A stretch of DNA of 64,000 nt from Hyphomicrobiales bacterium (GCA_026981645.1 JALSII010000017.1:1-64000), one strand, 5' to 3'; shown: positions 24,536 through 34,625, counted from the stretch's first letter. Numbers and translations are program-made. The notes: generated by a model not told the origin, from the sequence alone.

Positions 24536-25966
24536 ATGCAGCAAAAGCTCGAACCGATCAGTGTTGGGGACGCCATGACCCTGATGCGTGAGAAAAAGTA
24601 TAAGGCTGCGGTTGAGATGTGCGACCGGATTCTGGAAATCATGCCGGAAAATGCTACCGCGATCTGTGTGCGCGAACACTGCCGCTGGCAGGACAATGCC
24701 GACCCTGAAGAGTGCATCGCCAACACACGGCGCGCCTTTGATATCGCGCCGGACTCCCCTCTTGTGCGTTATTATCTCTCCCTGATACTGGTTTCAAATG
24801 GCAGGATTGAAGAAGCGCAGAAGCTGCTTCTGGAAGCCATGGAGTTGAGCCCTGATAATCCGAGATACTTCTTTGAGCTGGCGGAGAATATGCGCTTCAG
24901 CGAAGAAAGTGAACTCGTGACTGCCATGGTCAAAGCCTATGAAAAGAATGAGTGGACTAAAGAGCAGAAAACTGCGGCCGGGTTTGCTCTGGCTAAAATC
25001 TTTGATGATCTTGGTCAGGCTGAGCGGGCGATGAATTATTGTCTTGAAGCCAATGCGCTCGAAGGCAGGGAATTTGATGTGGCGGAACAGGAGCGCCAGA
25101 TGCTTGATCTGCGCGATCTTGCCACACGGGGATTGGAAGATATTCCCGACAGCGGACTGAGCACCGAAGCGCCAATTTTTATTGTCGGTATGCCTCGTTC
25201 AGGAACAACGCTGGTGGAGACAATCCTGTCGCGTCATCCGGAGGTGTTCGCAGCGGGAGAGCTTCCCGTTATCCCGGAGGTGCAGGCGGCCATAGGAAAC
25301 TGGCTGAAAAAGGGTTTGAAGTTTGAGGGCGGCCGCTACACCGGACTTGAAAAGGTGCCCCAGCATGTATTCAGACAGAATGGGGAGGCGGTGTTGAAAA
25401 TTGTGGAAAGGCGCACCAAAGAGAAATTCGCCAAATACACCGACAAGCTGCCGAGTAATGCCCTGAATTTGATATTGATTTCCCGGCTATTTCCCAAGGC
25501 GCGTATTGTTTACGTCAGAAGGCACCCTCTTGATTGTGGCATTTCAAATTTTTTCAAACGGTTCGTTGCGATCAATTTCAGCTTTCAGCAGGACTGGATC
25601 GGGAGTTATTACCGTAATCTGGCTGACACGGTAAAAATCAGTCGGCAGATGATCGGCAATCCGGTGCTTGATTTGAGTTATGACCAACTGGTGACGAACC
25701 CCGAACCTCATGTGCGCCGACTGCTTGAGTTTGTCGGCCTTGAGTGGAACGACGCCTGCCTGTCCCCCGAGCAATCGGACAGGGCGACCGTGATGACGGC
25801 AAGCCGCTGGCAGGTTCGTCAATCCATTTATACCGGATCGACACAGCGCTGGAAGCGCTATGAACCATGGATCGGACCGATGATTGAGGCCATGGGCGGT
25901 ATGGAATGGATTGAGGAGCAGGTCAGGGAAGCGCAGGCATGGAAGCCGGAGAAGGCCTTGAAGTAG
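24536..25966 (+). CDS. TPR-repeat sulfotransferase family protein
   Basis: An N-terminal helical region with tetratricopeptide character (about residues 8-180: YKAAVEMCDRILEIMPENATA and IEEAQKLLLEAMELSPDNPRYFFEL) is followed by a sulfotransferase domain. The PAPS 5'-phosphosulfate loop IFIVGMPRSGTTLVETIL is near 214-231, and the 3'-phosphate site RRHPLDCGISNFFKRF is near 328-343. It would transfer sulfate from PAPS to an unknown acceptor. The ATG at 24536 follows GAGGA at good spacing; ATG 24524 is in frame without one. The gene stands where glgA is expected: the tail of glgA follows in the same frame directly after its stop. Confidence 0.82.
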   Translation: MQQKLEPISVGDAMTLMREKKYKAAVEMCDRILEIMPENATAICVREHCRWQDNADPEECIANTRRAFDIAPDSPLVRYYLSLILVSNGRIEEAQKLLLEAMELSPDNPRYFFELAENMRFSEESELVTAMVKAYEKNEWTKEQKTAAGFALAKIFDDLGQAERAMNYCLEANALEGREFDVAEQERQMLDLRDLATRGLEDIPDSGLSTEAPIFIVGMPRSGTTLVETILSRHPEVFAAGELPVIPEVQAAIGNWLKKGLKFEGGRYTGLEKVPQHVFRQNGEAVLKIVERRTKEKFAKYTDKLPSNALNLILISRLFPKARIVYVRRHPLDCGISNFFKRFVAINFSFQQDWIGSYYRNLADTVKISRQMIGNPVLDLSYDQLVTNPEPHVRRLLEFVGLEWNDACLSPEQSDRATVMTASRWQVRQSIYTGSTQRWKRYEPWIGPMIEAMGGMEWIEEQVREAQAWKPEKALK

Positions 25967-25980
25967 GGTTTTGTTCTTGA

Positions 25981-27738
<1,758 letters not shown>

Positions 27739-27906
27739 CCTGACAGATGAAACAGCATCTGGTTTCCGGTGCCGGAACGGGGGGAACCTCTGGGAGCGAA
27801 CACTTGTAAAGGCGGCGGTGGGGCGCGCGTGTGATGTGGTGTGGCTGCACCCAACAGGGCGAGAGATGGAGGAAACGGAGTGGCACCAAAACGGGGCTGG
27901 CATACC
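27739..27906. other. Intergenic region after pgm
   Basis: No gene is supported on either strand, and I see no clear terminator hairpin. Confidence 0.5.
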
Positions 27907-28059
27907 TTAGTTGGCATGCACCTCGATATTGAGGGTGACGAAGTTCTCCTGTGGTTCAACCGGACGCACCAGCAGATTTTTTCTAAAAAACCACTGCCCG
28001 CAACCGGTGCACATTGGGTCGGTGGGAATTTCGTCAGCGTTTGAAGGTACCCGCTTCAC
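27907..28059 (-). CDS. Possible small protein of unknown function
   Basis: On the reverse strand a frame starting at GTG 28059 encodes about 50 residues (VKRVPSNADEIPTDPMCTGC, then GQWFFRKNLLVRPVEPQENF and NIEVHAN). Codon third positions are in keeping with real genes nearby. There is one CxxC motif but no second, so a zinc ribbon is not supported. No good ribosome-binding site is seen. It lies downstream of, and in the same direction as, the DUF3995 gene and could be a third gene of that unit. Frames on the other strand are equally open, so this is tentative. Confidence 0.3.
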   Translation of the reverse strand: MKRVPSNADEIPTDPMCTGCGQWFFRKNLLVRPVEPQENFVTLNIEVHAN

Positions 28060-28099
28060 GGATAATGAACTGGTTTTGCCCCCGCGTTCGGTCCTGTCC

Positions 28100-28528
28100 C
28101 TAAAACAAGCGCAGGGCGGTGAGCACCAAAAAACCCGTCCCGATGCCGATGCAAAGGGGTGAGTAGAGCTTTTTGTCAAAGGTGGCGAATGGCTCTTCGG
28201 GGGTCATCTCCCGCCATTTTCTGGTGTAGCCGATAAAACCGCGCGCAAGGAAAACCAGCGCCAGCACGACTCCCCCGCCGGTCAAAACCAGAGACGAACT
28301 GGCATCGGTCAGGGCCAGGGCCCACAGGCCGGCAGAAAATGTGGCGACCGCGACGCCAAAAGATGCCAGCTTTGGAGGCATTTTTTCAATGCCCCTGAAT
28401 CCGGCGACCGTGCGGGCCAGCGTTAGTTCATCCTTTGCCGGGTAGGTCAGGCCAAATGCCCACAACAAATGTACCATCGAGATGGCAAGCAGGGGGATGA
28501 AGGTTAGAGAAGCCAGGCCAGCTACCAT
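28100..28528 (-). CDS. DUF3995-family small membrane protein
   Basis: This 142-residue protein has four hydrophobic segments (about residues 1-25, 52-72, 78-97 and 120-142). The first is followed by a WAFGLTYPAKDE stretch, and the third by GFIGYTRKWREMTPEEPFATFDKKLYSPLC. This is the layout of the DUF3995 family. The function is unknown. It is read in the same direction as the upstream DUF900 lipoprotein gene, 36 bases away. That gap holds a copy of the short AGGGTCAGG repeat. Confidence 0.75.
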   Translation of the reverse strand: MVAGLASLTFIPLLAISMVHLLWAFGLTYPAKDELTLARTVAGFRGIEKMPPKLASFGVAVATFSAGLWALALTDASSSLVLTGGGVVLALVFLARGFIGYTRKWREMTPEEPFATFDKKLYSPLCIGIGTGFLVLTALRLF

Positions 28529-28552
28529 AGTTACTTAGTTCCTGTTTCGACC

Positions 28553-28568
28553 AGGGTCAGGACCCTAG
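28553..28568. repeat. Copy 2 of the AGGGTCAGG short repeat
   Basis: AGGGTCAGGACCCTAG on the + strand. The unit is itself a small palindrome (AGGGTC-AG-GACCCT). The TAG formed on the reverse strand at 28567-28565 is the stop codon of the DUF900 gene. Confidence 0.5.
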
Positions 28569-29656
28569 AAAGGGGCGAGTTGAATTCTTACAGTATTGCC
28601 GAACCGGCTGACTGCGGCATTGCTGGCATCAAGCAGCCCTTGCGCATATCTGATGAGGTCAGGACGGCTTGATGCGTTGATGGCTGAAATCATAACCGGG
28701 GACGTGGCAATCGGCAAATGGGAGAGCTGGGCCGGGTCGCCCACATTATCAACATCCACAATGATTGCAGCCTGGCCATCAAGCCGGGTGATATCCTGAA
28801 TGGAGCCAAGGCGGGGTTTGCCTTCAATGAAGAATGTAGAAAAATCTCTCAACGTGGTATCGCCCGAAGAAATGTAGGCCACTACAGGGGGGGTAATATC
28901 TTCAAGGGTGCGCAACTGGGAAGCAAACACATCAATGTCGATATCGGGAGAAAGCAGGGCGATGCCACCAAGCTTGCTGAAAAACCGGGGATTGCCCTTC
29001 AGGCTAAGGTCGCGCACCGCTTCCATCGCAAGGCGTGCGCCCATGGAATGTCCGACAATAACGATGCGGGAGATGTCACTTTGAGAAAGGCCGTTGAGCA
29101 GTTCCACCAGACCATCGCGGGCATAGGTGGTGCTGTCCAGATCATGGACATAGGACACAAGCTGGTTGGCGGCTGGCCATGAATAAAGAACGGTTGCGGC
29201 AGGAAACTTAAAGTCGAGGTCCATCTGTGCTGCCCGGGTCAGTGAATGCTCAAAACTCGAGTTGAAGCCATGCACAAAAACCATGACTTCGGAGGAATTT
29301 TTCGTGCTCCTCGCGGCGTTCAGAACTGCGCTGGAAAACGCGGAAACAGAAGCCTGCCGGGCCACCTCAAGGGAGGCAAATTCATTGGGCACCCCAAAAG
29401 GTTCCGGGGGAATGGAGCCGGGGGTGCGTTTTTCCGGGATGGCAACCTGATATGTGGCGAAGAACAGGGATTGTGCGCGGTCGAAGCCAAAACTGCCGTT
29501 GGCCAGACGGTTGCGACTTGAGGCCACAAATATGGACTGAATTGTGCCTTGCGGCTGCGCAAGTGCTCCTGTGCGGTCAGGGACAAAAGTACTGGGCAGG
29601 GCGGCGCAACCCTGCAGGGCAAAAACCAGAAAGAGAGCAGTTAACAAGTTGCGCAT
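28565..29656 (-). CDS. DUF900-family alpha/beta hydrolase lipoprotein
   Basis: This 363-residue protein begins with a lipoprotein signal (MRNLLTALFLVFALQGC, lipidated Cys17). The body is an alpha/beta hydrolase of the DUF900 type: VMVFVHGFNSSFEHSLTRAA near 124-143 (oxyanion region), the nucleophile elbow VIVGHSMGARLAMEA near 193-207 with Ser in GHSMG, and a downstream Asp in LLSPDIDIDVF. It would be anchored to the periplasmic face of a membrane and act as an esterase or lipase on an unknown substrate. The neighbours give no further hint. Confidence 0.85.
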   Translation of the reverse strand: MRNLLTALFLVFALQGCAALPSTFVPDRTGALAQPQGTIQSIFVASSRNRLANGSFGFDRAQSLFFATYQVAIPEKRTPGSIPPEPFGVPNEFASLEVARQASVSAFSSAVLNAARSTKNSSEVMVFVHGFNSSFEHSLTRAAQMDLDFKFPAATVLYSWPAANQLVSYVHDLDSTTYARDGLVELLNGLSQSDISRIVIVGHSMGARLAMEAVRDLSLKGNPRFFSKLGGIALLSPDIDIDVFASQLRTLEDITPPVVAYISSGDTTLRDFSTFFIEGKPRLGSIQDITRLDGQAAIIVDVDNVGDPAQLSHLPIATSPVMISAINASSRPDLIRYAQGLLDASNAAVSRFGNTVRIQLAPF

Positions 29657-29759
29657 TTGTGTAGCTCTGAAATTGCCTGTGACAGTTTAACCAGTCCGTA
29701 ATTCAGATCGCCCCACTATTTTGAAAAGAATCAAAACAGCAATCCAGTTTATTGTTTAA

Positions 29760-29808
29760 GCACGTCATTTTTCCGACAACCGGTGTCTGTTTGCCGGTGA
29801 CACGTTCT
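29760..29808. repeat. REP-like palindromic element, diverged copy
   Basis: The sequence runs from GCACGTCATTTTTCCGACAA through ACCGGTGTCTGTTTGCCGGT to GACACGTTC. It has the imperfect dyad and ACCGGT centre of the rhizobial intergenic palindromes, related to 8229-8276. It lies between two same-direction genes with no other feature. Confidence 0.45.
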
Positions 29809-29895
29809 AATCTTGCACCAAAAGCTGCAAACGCAAAGTAAACTTATGTTGCAGCGGTACAATGTTGCGTGTCCTCTCGGACCTATTCATGGATC

Positions 29896-30330
29896 CTAGT
29901 TGTGGCGTTGTGGTGCTGCCTGACTTCTGCGGAAAAAACTGATGCTGTCCTGAACCATATTGTTGAGCAGCTTGTCACCCGAGGCGATGGGCTCATTCTT
30001 TTCGGACAGGGTAGGCGCAATGATGGAGAGTGCCAGCACTTCAACGGCAAAGGCCGCTTTTTCCTTGCCGTCCTTTGCCAACTGGTTCCCCTGGGTGCGG
30101 AAACTGTTGATGAGGCTGTTATAGATTTCCGGGGTCAGGGATTTTTTGAGGTGCACCCAATCGGGGCTTTTGGACTGGTCAAGAAGGCTGGCAGCCAGAG
30201 AGCCGATCATCCACACGCTTTCAGGGTCTTTGCTGGTGCTTTCACCCATCTGCTTCATGACTTCAAGAAAGCGTTTTTTGAAGACTTCTTCGGGGTTTGC
30301 TTCTGAAGGGTGGTCCTGATCTTTACTCAT
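29896..30330 (-). CDS. Conserved-looking hypothetical cytoplasmic protein
   Basis: This 144-residue, mainly helical, acidic-to-neutral protein has no signal peptide or membrane segment. Its visible features are an N-terminal polar stretch (MSKDQDHPSEANPEEVFKKR), a central EIYNSLINSFRTQGNQLAKD helix pair and a hydrophobic FAVEVLALSIIAPTL helix. I do not recognise the family. The codon use is normal. It stands alone between the DUF900 gene and alanine dehydrogenase, separated from the latter by a strong terminator. Confidence 0.7.
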   Translation of the reverse strand: MSKDQDHPSEANPEEVFKKRFLEVMKQMGESTSKDPESVWMIGSLAASLLDQSKSPDWVHLKKSLTPEIYNSLINSFRTQGNQLAKDGKEKAAFAVEVLALSIIAPTLSEKNEPIASGDKLLNNMVQDSISFFRRSQAAPQRHN

Positions 30331-30468
30331 GGTTTCATTCTCGGGAATTTGTTTAAACCTTTGCCGTGTTCAAACCCTGAAGGCTGGGATCGGGCGGGTT
30401 TTGCGCCTGAGCATCGGGCTGGGACTGTGTTTAAGCGCAACTCTACCTCAACTGCAATGAGGGGCATG

Positions 30469-30505
30469 AAAAAAAGAGGCTGAAACGATTTTACGCTTCA
30501 ACCTC
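30469..30505 (-). terminator. Rho-independent terminator of ald
   Basis: On the reverse strand the stem GAGGTTGAA...TTCAGCCTC (one mismatch) is followed by seven T. It lies about 50 bases after the ald stop codon. Confidence 0.88.
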
Positions 30506-30555
30506 TGTTCTTGTTGAGGAATCTGGGGGGTAAATTTTTGTTTCCGGCTGTTTGC

Positions 30556-31674
30556 CTAAAGGCCCATAGCCTCTTCGGGGCTGATTGCGCTCAGGCCCTG
30601 CGCGGTGGCGACCGGGGCACAGGTGATTTTTCCGGCGGAAACGTTCAGGCCGGCCCGCAGGTGAATGTCATCGTTCAAGGCCAGCTTCCAGCCCTTGTTT
30701 GCCAGATTGACCACATGGGGCAGGGTTGCGTTATTGAGCGCATAGGTCGAGGTGCGGGCGACAGCGCCGGGCATGTTGGCCACGCAGTAGTGTACGATAT
30801 CATCAACCACATAGGTGGGCTCGGCGTGGGTGGTGGCGTGGGAGGTTTGGAAACATCCGCCCTGATCAATGGCGACATCAACCAGTACCGCGCCCTTTTT
30901 CATGGTTGAGAGCATTTCCCGGCTGACCAGTTTGGGAGCCGCAGCTCCGGGAATAAGCACTGCGCCGACAACAAGGTCAGCCTCGGCAACATTTTCGGCC
31001 AGTGAAGCAATGTTTGAATAGACGGCACGGGCGCTGGCTCCAAAATGACGATCCAGATGCTCCAGAACCATTGGGCTTTTATCCAGAATGGTGACATTGG
31101 CCTGCATGCCAACCGCCATCTGAGCGGCGTTGAAACCGACAACACCGCCGCCAAGAATGAGCACTTTTGCCGGCTCCACACCGGGTACGCCGCCGAGCAG
31201 GACGCCACGACCGTTATGGGCCTTTTCAAGGGCCGTTGCGCCGGCCTGAATGGACATGCGACCGGCAACCTGACTCATGGGCTTGAGCAGAGGCAGGCCG
31301 CCTGTGGCATCGGTGACCGTCTCATAGGCAATGCAGGTGGCACCCGAAGCGATCAGGTCGTTGGTCTGGGGAACGTCGGGAGCCAGATGCAGATAGGTGA
31401 ACAATATCTGGTCAGCGCGCAGCATGGCACGCTCACTTGCCTGGGGTTCCTTGACCTTGACGATCATTTCGGCTGCATCGAATACGGATTTGGCGTCGGG
31501 CGCGATTTTGGCCCCGGCGGCAAGGTAAGCCTCGTCTTCAGCGTCGATACCCGATCCGGCACCGGTTTCAACGGTGACGGCATGACCCTGGGCAACCAGT
31601 TCGGCGACGCTCTCCGGCGTGAGGCCCACACGGTATTCATGGTTCTTTATTTCCTTGGGGACACCGATGTGCAT
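30556..31674 (-). CDS. ald: Alanine dehydrogenase
   Basis: Ald catalyses the NAD-linked interconversion of L-alanine and pyruvate plus ammonia in the cytoplasm. The 372-residue protein starts with the hallmark [20 protein letters not shown] (1-20), has the catalytic KVKEPQ (Lys near 74) and YLHLAPD (His near 95), and the NAD-binding [20 protein letters not shown] near 169-188. It is divergent from an Lrp-type gene across 132 bases, the standard ald/aldR arrangement, so alanine-responsive control is likely. Confidence 0.96.
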   Translation of the reverse strand: MHIGVPKEIKNHEYRVGLTPESVAELVAQGHAVTVETGAGSGIDAEDEAYLAAGAKIAPDAKSVFDAAEMIVKVKEPQASERAMLRADQILFTYLHLAPDVPQTNDLIASGATCIAYETVTDATGGLPLLKPMSQVAGRMSIQAGATALEKAHNGRGVLLGGVPGVEPAKVLILGGGVVGFNAAQMAVGMQANVTILDKSPMVLEHLDRHFGASARAVYSNIASLAENVAEADLVVGAVLIPGAAAPKLVSREMLSTMKKGAVLVDVAIDQGGCFQTSHATTHAEPTYVVDDIVHYCVANMPGAVARTSTYALNNATLPHVVNLANKGWKLALNDDIHLRAGLNVSAGKITCAPVATAQGLSAISPEEAMGL

Positions 31675-31770
31675 CAGGGTTTCTCCGCTCCGATCTGAAA
31701 AAATGTTGCCGCAAGGCTAATGGCGTTTGTGTGAAAGTTCCTTGCATTATTGGCGTTGTTCTCGTAATTA

Positions 31771-31786
31771 TCGGGAAATTTTCCGA
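31771..31786. promoter_or_regulatory. Candidate AldR-type operator between ald and lrp
   Basis: TCGGGAAATTTTCCGA is a 16-base palindrome with a single mismatched pair. It lies 20 bases before the Lrp-type start in the shared promoter region, in an AT-rich context suited to Lrp-family binding. Confidence 0.55.
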
Positions 31787-31806
31787 ATTTAGATGAAATT
31801 AGCGCA

Positions 31807-32271
31807 ATGAATTATCAACTTAGTGCGACTGACCGCAAACTCCTGCTGGCGGTGCAGGGGGATTGTCAGCAAAGCATGCAAGAGCTTTCCGAGCAGGTGG
31901 GCCTGTCGCCTTCTGCCTGTCATCGGCGCTTGAAAGCACTTGAAGAAAGGGGGTTCGTACTGGCCTATCGGGCAGCACTGAATGCCGACAAGCTTGGTTT
32001 CACCATGCAGTTTTTTATCGAGGTCAGCCTGAGTTCGCAAAGCGAGCAGTCGTTTACGGCGTTTGAAAAAGCTGTGAAAGATATTCCCGAGGTATTGGAG
32101 TGCCATCTGATGGCTGGGCAGTCCGACTATATCCTGCGGGTGGTGTGCCGTGACCTGGAGGATTTCGAACGCCTGCACCGGCGGCTGATTGCGCGCCTTC
32201 CCGGTGTGGCGCGGGTTCATTCCAACATGAGCATCCGCACGGTGAAAGTCAGGACCGGGTTGCCGCTGTAG
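31807..32271 (+). CDS. Lrp/AsnC-family regulator, probably controlling ald
   Basis: This 154-residue protein has an N-terminal helix-turn-helix (SATDRKLLLAVQGDC, then SMQELSEQVGLSPSACHRRLKALEERG) and a C-terminal RAM domain (about 65-145, with HLMAGQSDYILRVVCRDLEDFERL). Its divergent placement next to ald is the reason to expect that it activates or represses ald in response to alanine. It is similar in build to the other Lrp protein in this window but clearly not a duplicate. Confidence 0.92.
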   Translation: MNYQLSATDRKLLLAVQGDCQQSMQELSEQVGLSPSACHRRLKALEERGFVLAYRAALNADKLGFTMQFFIEVSLSSQSEQSFTAFEKAVKDIPEVLECHLMAGQSDYILRVVCRDLEDFERLHRRLIARLPGVARVHSNMSIRTVKVRTGLPL

Positions 32272-32344
32272 CTTGAAACCGGTGGCGGTGCCTCCAAGGC
32301 GGGCCCAGGCCAGCCAGCATGGGGAGCAGAGTATGAACTAGGTT

Positions 32345-32509
32345 GTGCAGGGTTTCAAATTTGTGAACATTGTGGCGGACAAGTTGCAGGGGATGACTGA
32401 GTGCACTCAGCAGAACTCGGCCCTGATGCGAAAAAAGGTGAAGGACGCCGCCAAATCCTGCCTCTCGGAGGGCAGCGTTGCGCTGAACAGCGGGTGGGCT
32501 GAGTTTTAG
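32345..32509 (+). CDS. Possible small protein or gene remnant
   Basis: A frame from GTG 32345 to TAG 32507 encodes 54 residues, polar and helical (FVNIVADKLQGMTECTQQNS, then ALMRKKVKDAAKSC). A TAG lies two codons before the GTG and no good ribosome-binding site is visible. The codon use is plausible. It could be a short gene ending at the terminator at 32536 or the tail of a lost helical protein. I do not recognise it. Confidence 0.25.
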   Translation: MQGFKFVNIVADKLQGMTECTQQNSALMRKKVKDAAKSCLSEGSVALNSGWAEF

Positions 32510-32535
32510 GCGCCAAACTAGGAGCACACTGAGCC

Positions 32536-32566
32536 AAGGGGTGCCTGATTGCACCCCTTTTCTTTT
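32536..32566 (+). terminator. Rho-independent terminator upstream of ettA
   Basis: The stem AAGGGGTGC/GCACCCCTT has a 6-base loop and is followed by TTTCTTTT. It closes transcription from the Lrp gene, or from the possible small frame after it. Confidence 0.92.
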
Positions 32567-32630
32567 GGGGCCGGTTCGCTTACATAACGCCCACCATTTC
32601 CCTTATGATTATCAGGAAGGTTGCCGGTTC

Positions 32631-34286
32631 ATGGCCCGTCAGTTCATCTATCACATGCACAATCTCTCCAAAGCCTATGCGGGGGGCAAAAAGGTTCTGG
32701 ACGGGGTAAACCTGAGTTTTTACCCGGACGCCAAAATCGGGGTGCTGGGCCCCAACGGGGCGGGCAAATCCACGCTGCTTAAAATCATGGCGGGCATTGA
32801 AACCGAGTTTACGGGGGAGGCCTGGGCGGCAGAGGGTGCAAAAATCGGCTATCTGGCGCAGGAACCGCAACTGGACGAAACGCTAGATGTGCGCGGAAAC
32901 GTTATGATCGGGGTCAAGGAAAAACAGGCCATTCTTGATCGCTATAACGAATTGATGATGAATTATTCCGATGAGACGGCAGACGAGGGGGCAGCTCTTC
33001 AGGATCAGATTGACGCTGATGATTTGTGGAATCTGGATTCCAAAGTCGAGATGGCCATGGAGGCTCTTGGCTGTCCGCCAGCCGATGCGGCGGTTACCAA
33101 TCTTTCAGGGGGTGAAAAGCGCCGGGTGGCCCTGTGCCAGCTATTACTTTCCAAGCCCGACCTGTTATTGCTGGATGAGCCGACCAACCATCTGGACGCC
33201 GAAACCACCGGCTGGCTGGAAAAGCACCTGCGCGAGTTTGCCGGAGCGGTGCTCATCATCACCCACGATCGCTATTTCCTCGACAATGTCACGGGCTGGA
33301 TACTGGAACTCGACCGGGGTCGCGGCATTCCTTATGAGGGCAATTATTCGGCCTATCTAGACCAGAAAGCCAAGCGCTTCAAACAGGAGCAACGCGAGGA
33401 TGCGGCGCGCCTCAAGGTGCTGGAGCGCGAGGCGGAATGGATGGGCAAGAGCCCGCAGGCCCGGCAGGCCAAATCCAAAGCCCGTATCAAGGCCTATGAC
33501 GAACTGGTCAAGATCAATGAAGCGCGCACGCAATCCTCTTCAGCCCAGATTATCATTCCCCCCGGGGAGCGGCTGGGGCAGGAGGTCATCACTGTTGAGG
33601 GGCTTTCCAAAGGTTTTGGTGACAAGCTGCTGATCGAGGACCTTTCCTTCAAGCTGCCTGCCGGGGGGATTGTGGGCATTATAGGACCCAACGGCGCGGG
33701 CAAAACCACTCTGTTCCGCATGATTTCAGGGCAGGAAAAGCCCGATGCGGGCAGCATTACCATCGGTGACACGGTAAAAATGGGCTTTGTCGACCAGAGC
33801 CGGGATGCACTTGACCCCGACAAGACCGTGTGGGAGGAAATTTCTGAGGGGAGTGAAGTGATTACCCTTGGAAAACGCGAGATAAATTCGCGGGCCTATA
33901 CCTCGAGCTTTAACTTCAAGGGCGCTGACCAGCAGCAAAAGGTGGGCAACCTGTCCGGGGGGCAGCGCAACCGGGTGCATCTGGCCAAGATGCTCAAGTC
34001 GGGGGCCAATGTGCTGCTGCTCGATGAGCCCACCAACGATCTGGACACCGAAACGCTTGCCGCGCTGGAAGAAGCGTTGGAGGAATTTGCCGGTTGCGCT
34101 GTTATCATCTCCCATGACCGGATGTTTCTGGACCGGCTGGCCACCCACATGCTGGCCTTTGAAGGCAACTCCCATGTGGAATGGTTCGAAGGCAATTTTG
34201 ATGATTACGAGCAGGACAAAATCCGTCGCCTGGGGGTCGAAGCGGTCAACCCCAAACGGGTGAGCTACAAGCCGCTTACCAGATAA
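32631..34286 (+). CDS. ettA: ABC-F protein EttA (energy-dependent translational throttle)
   Basis: EttA is a soluble ATPase that binds the ribosomal E site and gates entry into elongation according to ADP/ATP. From ATG 32631 the protein has 551 residues, close to the usual 555. It has two ABC domains: Walker A GPNGAGKST near 38-46 and again GPNGAGKTT near 350-358; signatures NLSGGEKRR and NLSGGQRNR; Walker B LLLDEPTNHLD and LLLDEPTNDLD. Between them is the P-site-tRNA-interaction linker rich in Lys and Arg (KSPQARQAKSKARIKAYDEL). There are no membrane segments. Confidence 0.95.
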   Translation: MARQFIYHMHNLSKAYAGGKKVLDGVNLSFYPDAKIGVLGPNGAGKSTLLKIMAGIETEFTGEAWAAEGAKIGYLAQEPQLDETLDVRGNVMIGVKEKQAILDRYNELMMNYSDETADEGAALQDQIDADDLWNLDSKVEMAMEALGCPPADAAVTNLSGGEKRRVALCQLLLSKPDLLLLDEPTNHLDAETTGWLEKHLREFAGAVLIITHDRYFLDNVTGWILELDRGRGIPYEGNYSAYLDQKAKRFKQEQREDAARLKVLEREAEWMGKSPQARQAKSKARIKAYDELVKINEARTQSSSAQIIIPPGERLGQEVITVEGLSKGFGDKLLIEDLSFKLPAGGIVGIIGPNGAGKTTLFRMISGQEKPDAGSITIGDTVKMGFVDQSRDALDPDKTVWEEISEGSEVITLGKREINSRAYTSSFNFKGADQQQKVGNLSGGQRNRVHLAKMLKSGANVLLLDEPTNDLDTETLAALEEALEEFAGCAVIISHDRMFLDRLATHMLAFEGNSHVEWFEGNFDDYEQDKIRRLGVEAVNPKRVSYKPLTR

Positions 34287-34306
34287 GAGAAGCGGTATGC
34301 ATCGGC

Positions 34307-34462
34307 ATGGCAGCCACCATGTTTGGACTGGCTCTGACGGGGACCTACGAGTTTGCGCGCGGTTATGCAGGGCCTGGGATTTTGTTGGCCGTGATTGCTG
34401 AAATCGGGTTTGGTGTGTCTTTCGCACGGATTTGGCTGACGGGGCGGCAGGAAAAAACTTAG
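34307..34462 (+). CDS. Possible 51-residue membrane protein
   Basis: A frame from ATG 34307 to TAG 34460 encodes a short hydrophobic protein with one clear membrane segment (GPGILLAVIAEIGFGVSFAR) and a basic/polar tail (IWLTGRQEKT). It starts 20 bases after ettA. Its TAG is the first three bases of a short repeat that also occurs near 42.15 kb. No strong ribosome-binding site is seen. It may be a small membrane protein or the C-terminal remnant of a longer gene. Confidence 0.4.
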   Translation: MAATMFGLALTGTYEFARGYAGPGILLAVIAEIGFGVSFARIWLTGRQEKT

Positions 34463-34490
34463 GGTCAGGACTTATTAAATTCATCCATTC
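34460..34490 (+). repeat. Copy 3 of the TAGGGTCAGG repeat, long form
   Basis: A 31-base unit, TAGGGTCAGGACTTATTAAA followed by TTCATCCATTC. It matches the unit at 42152-42182 (opposite strand) at 28 of 31 positions. Confidence 0.75.
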
Positions 34491-34600
34491 TGGGCCATGG
34501 CCATGGCACGCCGGGCCCCGGTCTTAACCCGGGTGAGAAATCGGTATTGCGTCTCTCCGGGCACGTATAAAAAGCTGGAAATTGGGTTTTCAGGTCCGAG

Positions 34601-34625
34601 TTCCCGCTGAATTGATCAGCGGGAA
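34601..34625. terminator. Strong hairpin between convergent genes
   Basis: TTCCCGCTGA-ATTGA-TCAGCGGGAA is a perfect 10-base stem. It lies between the ettA side and the convergent outer-membrane protein gene. The T-run nearby (GGCTTTTTG) is eight bases away, so it could act as a terminator, though not a textbook one. A diverged REP-like sequence with ACACGCTCTAG follows to 34696. Confidence 0.5.
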
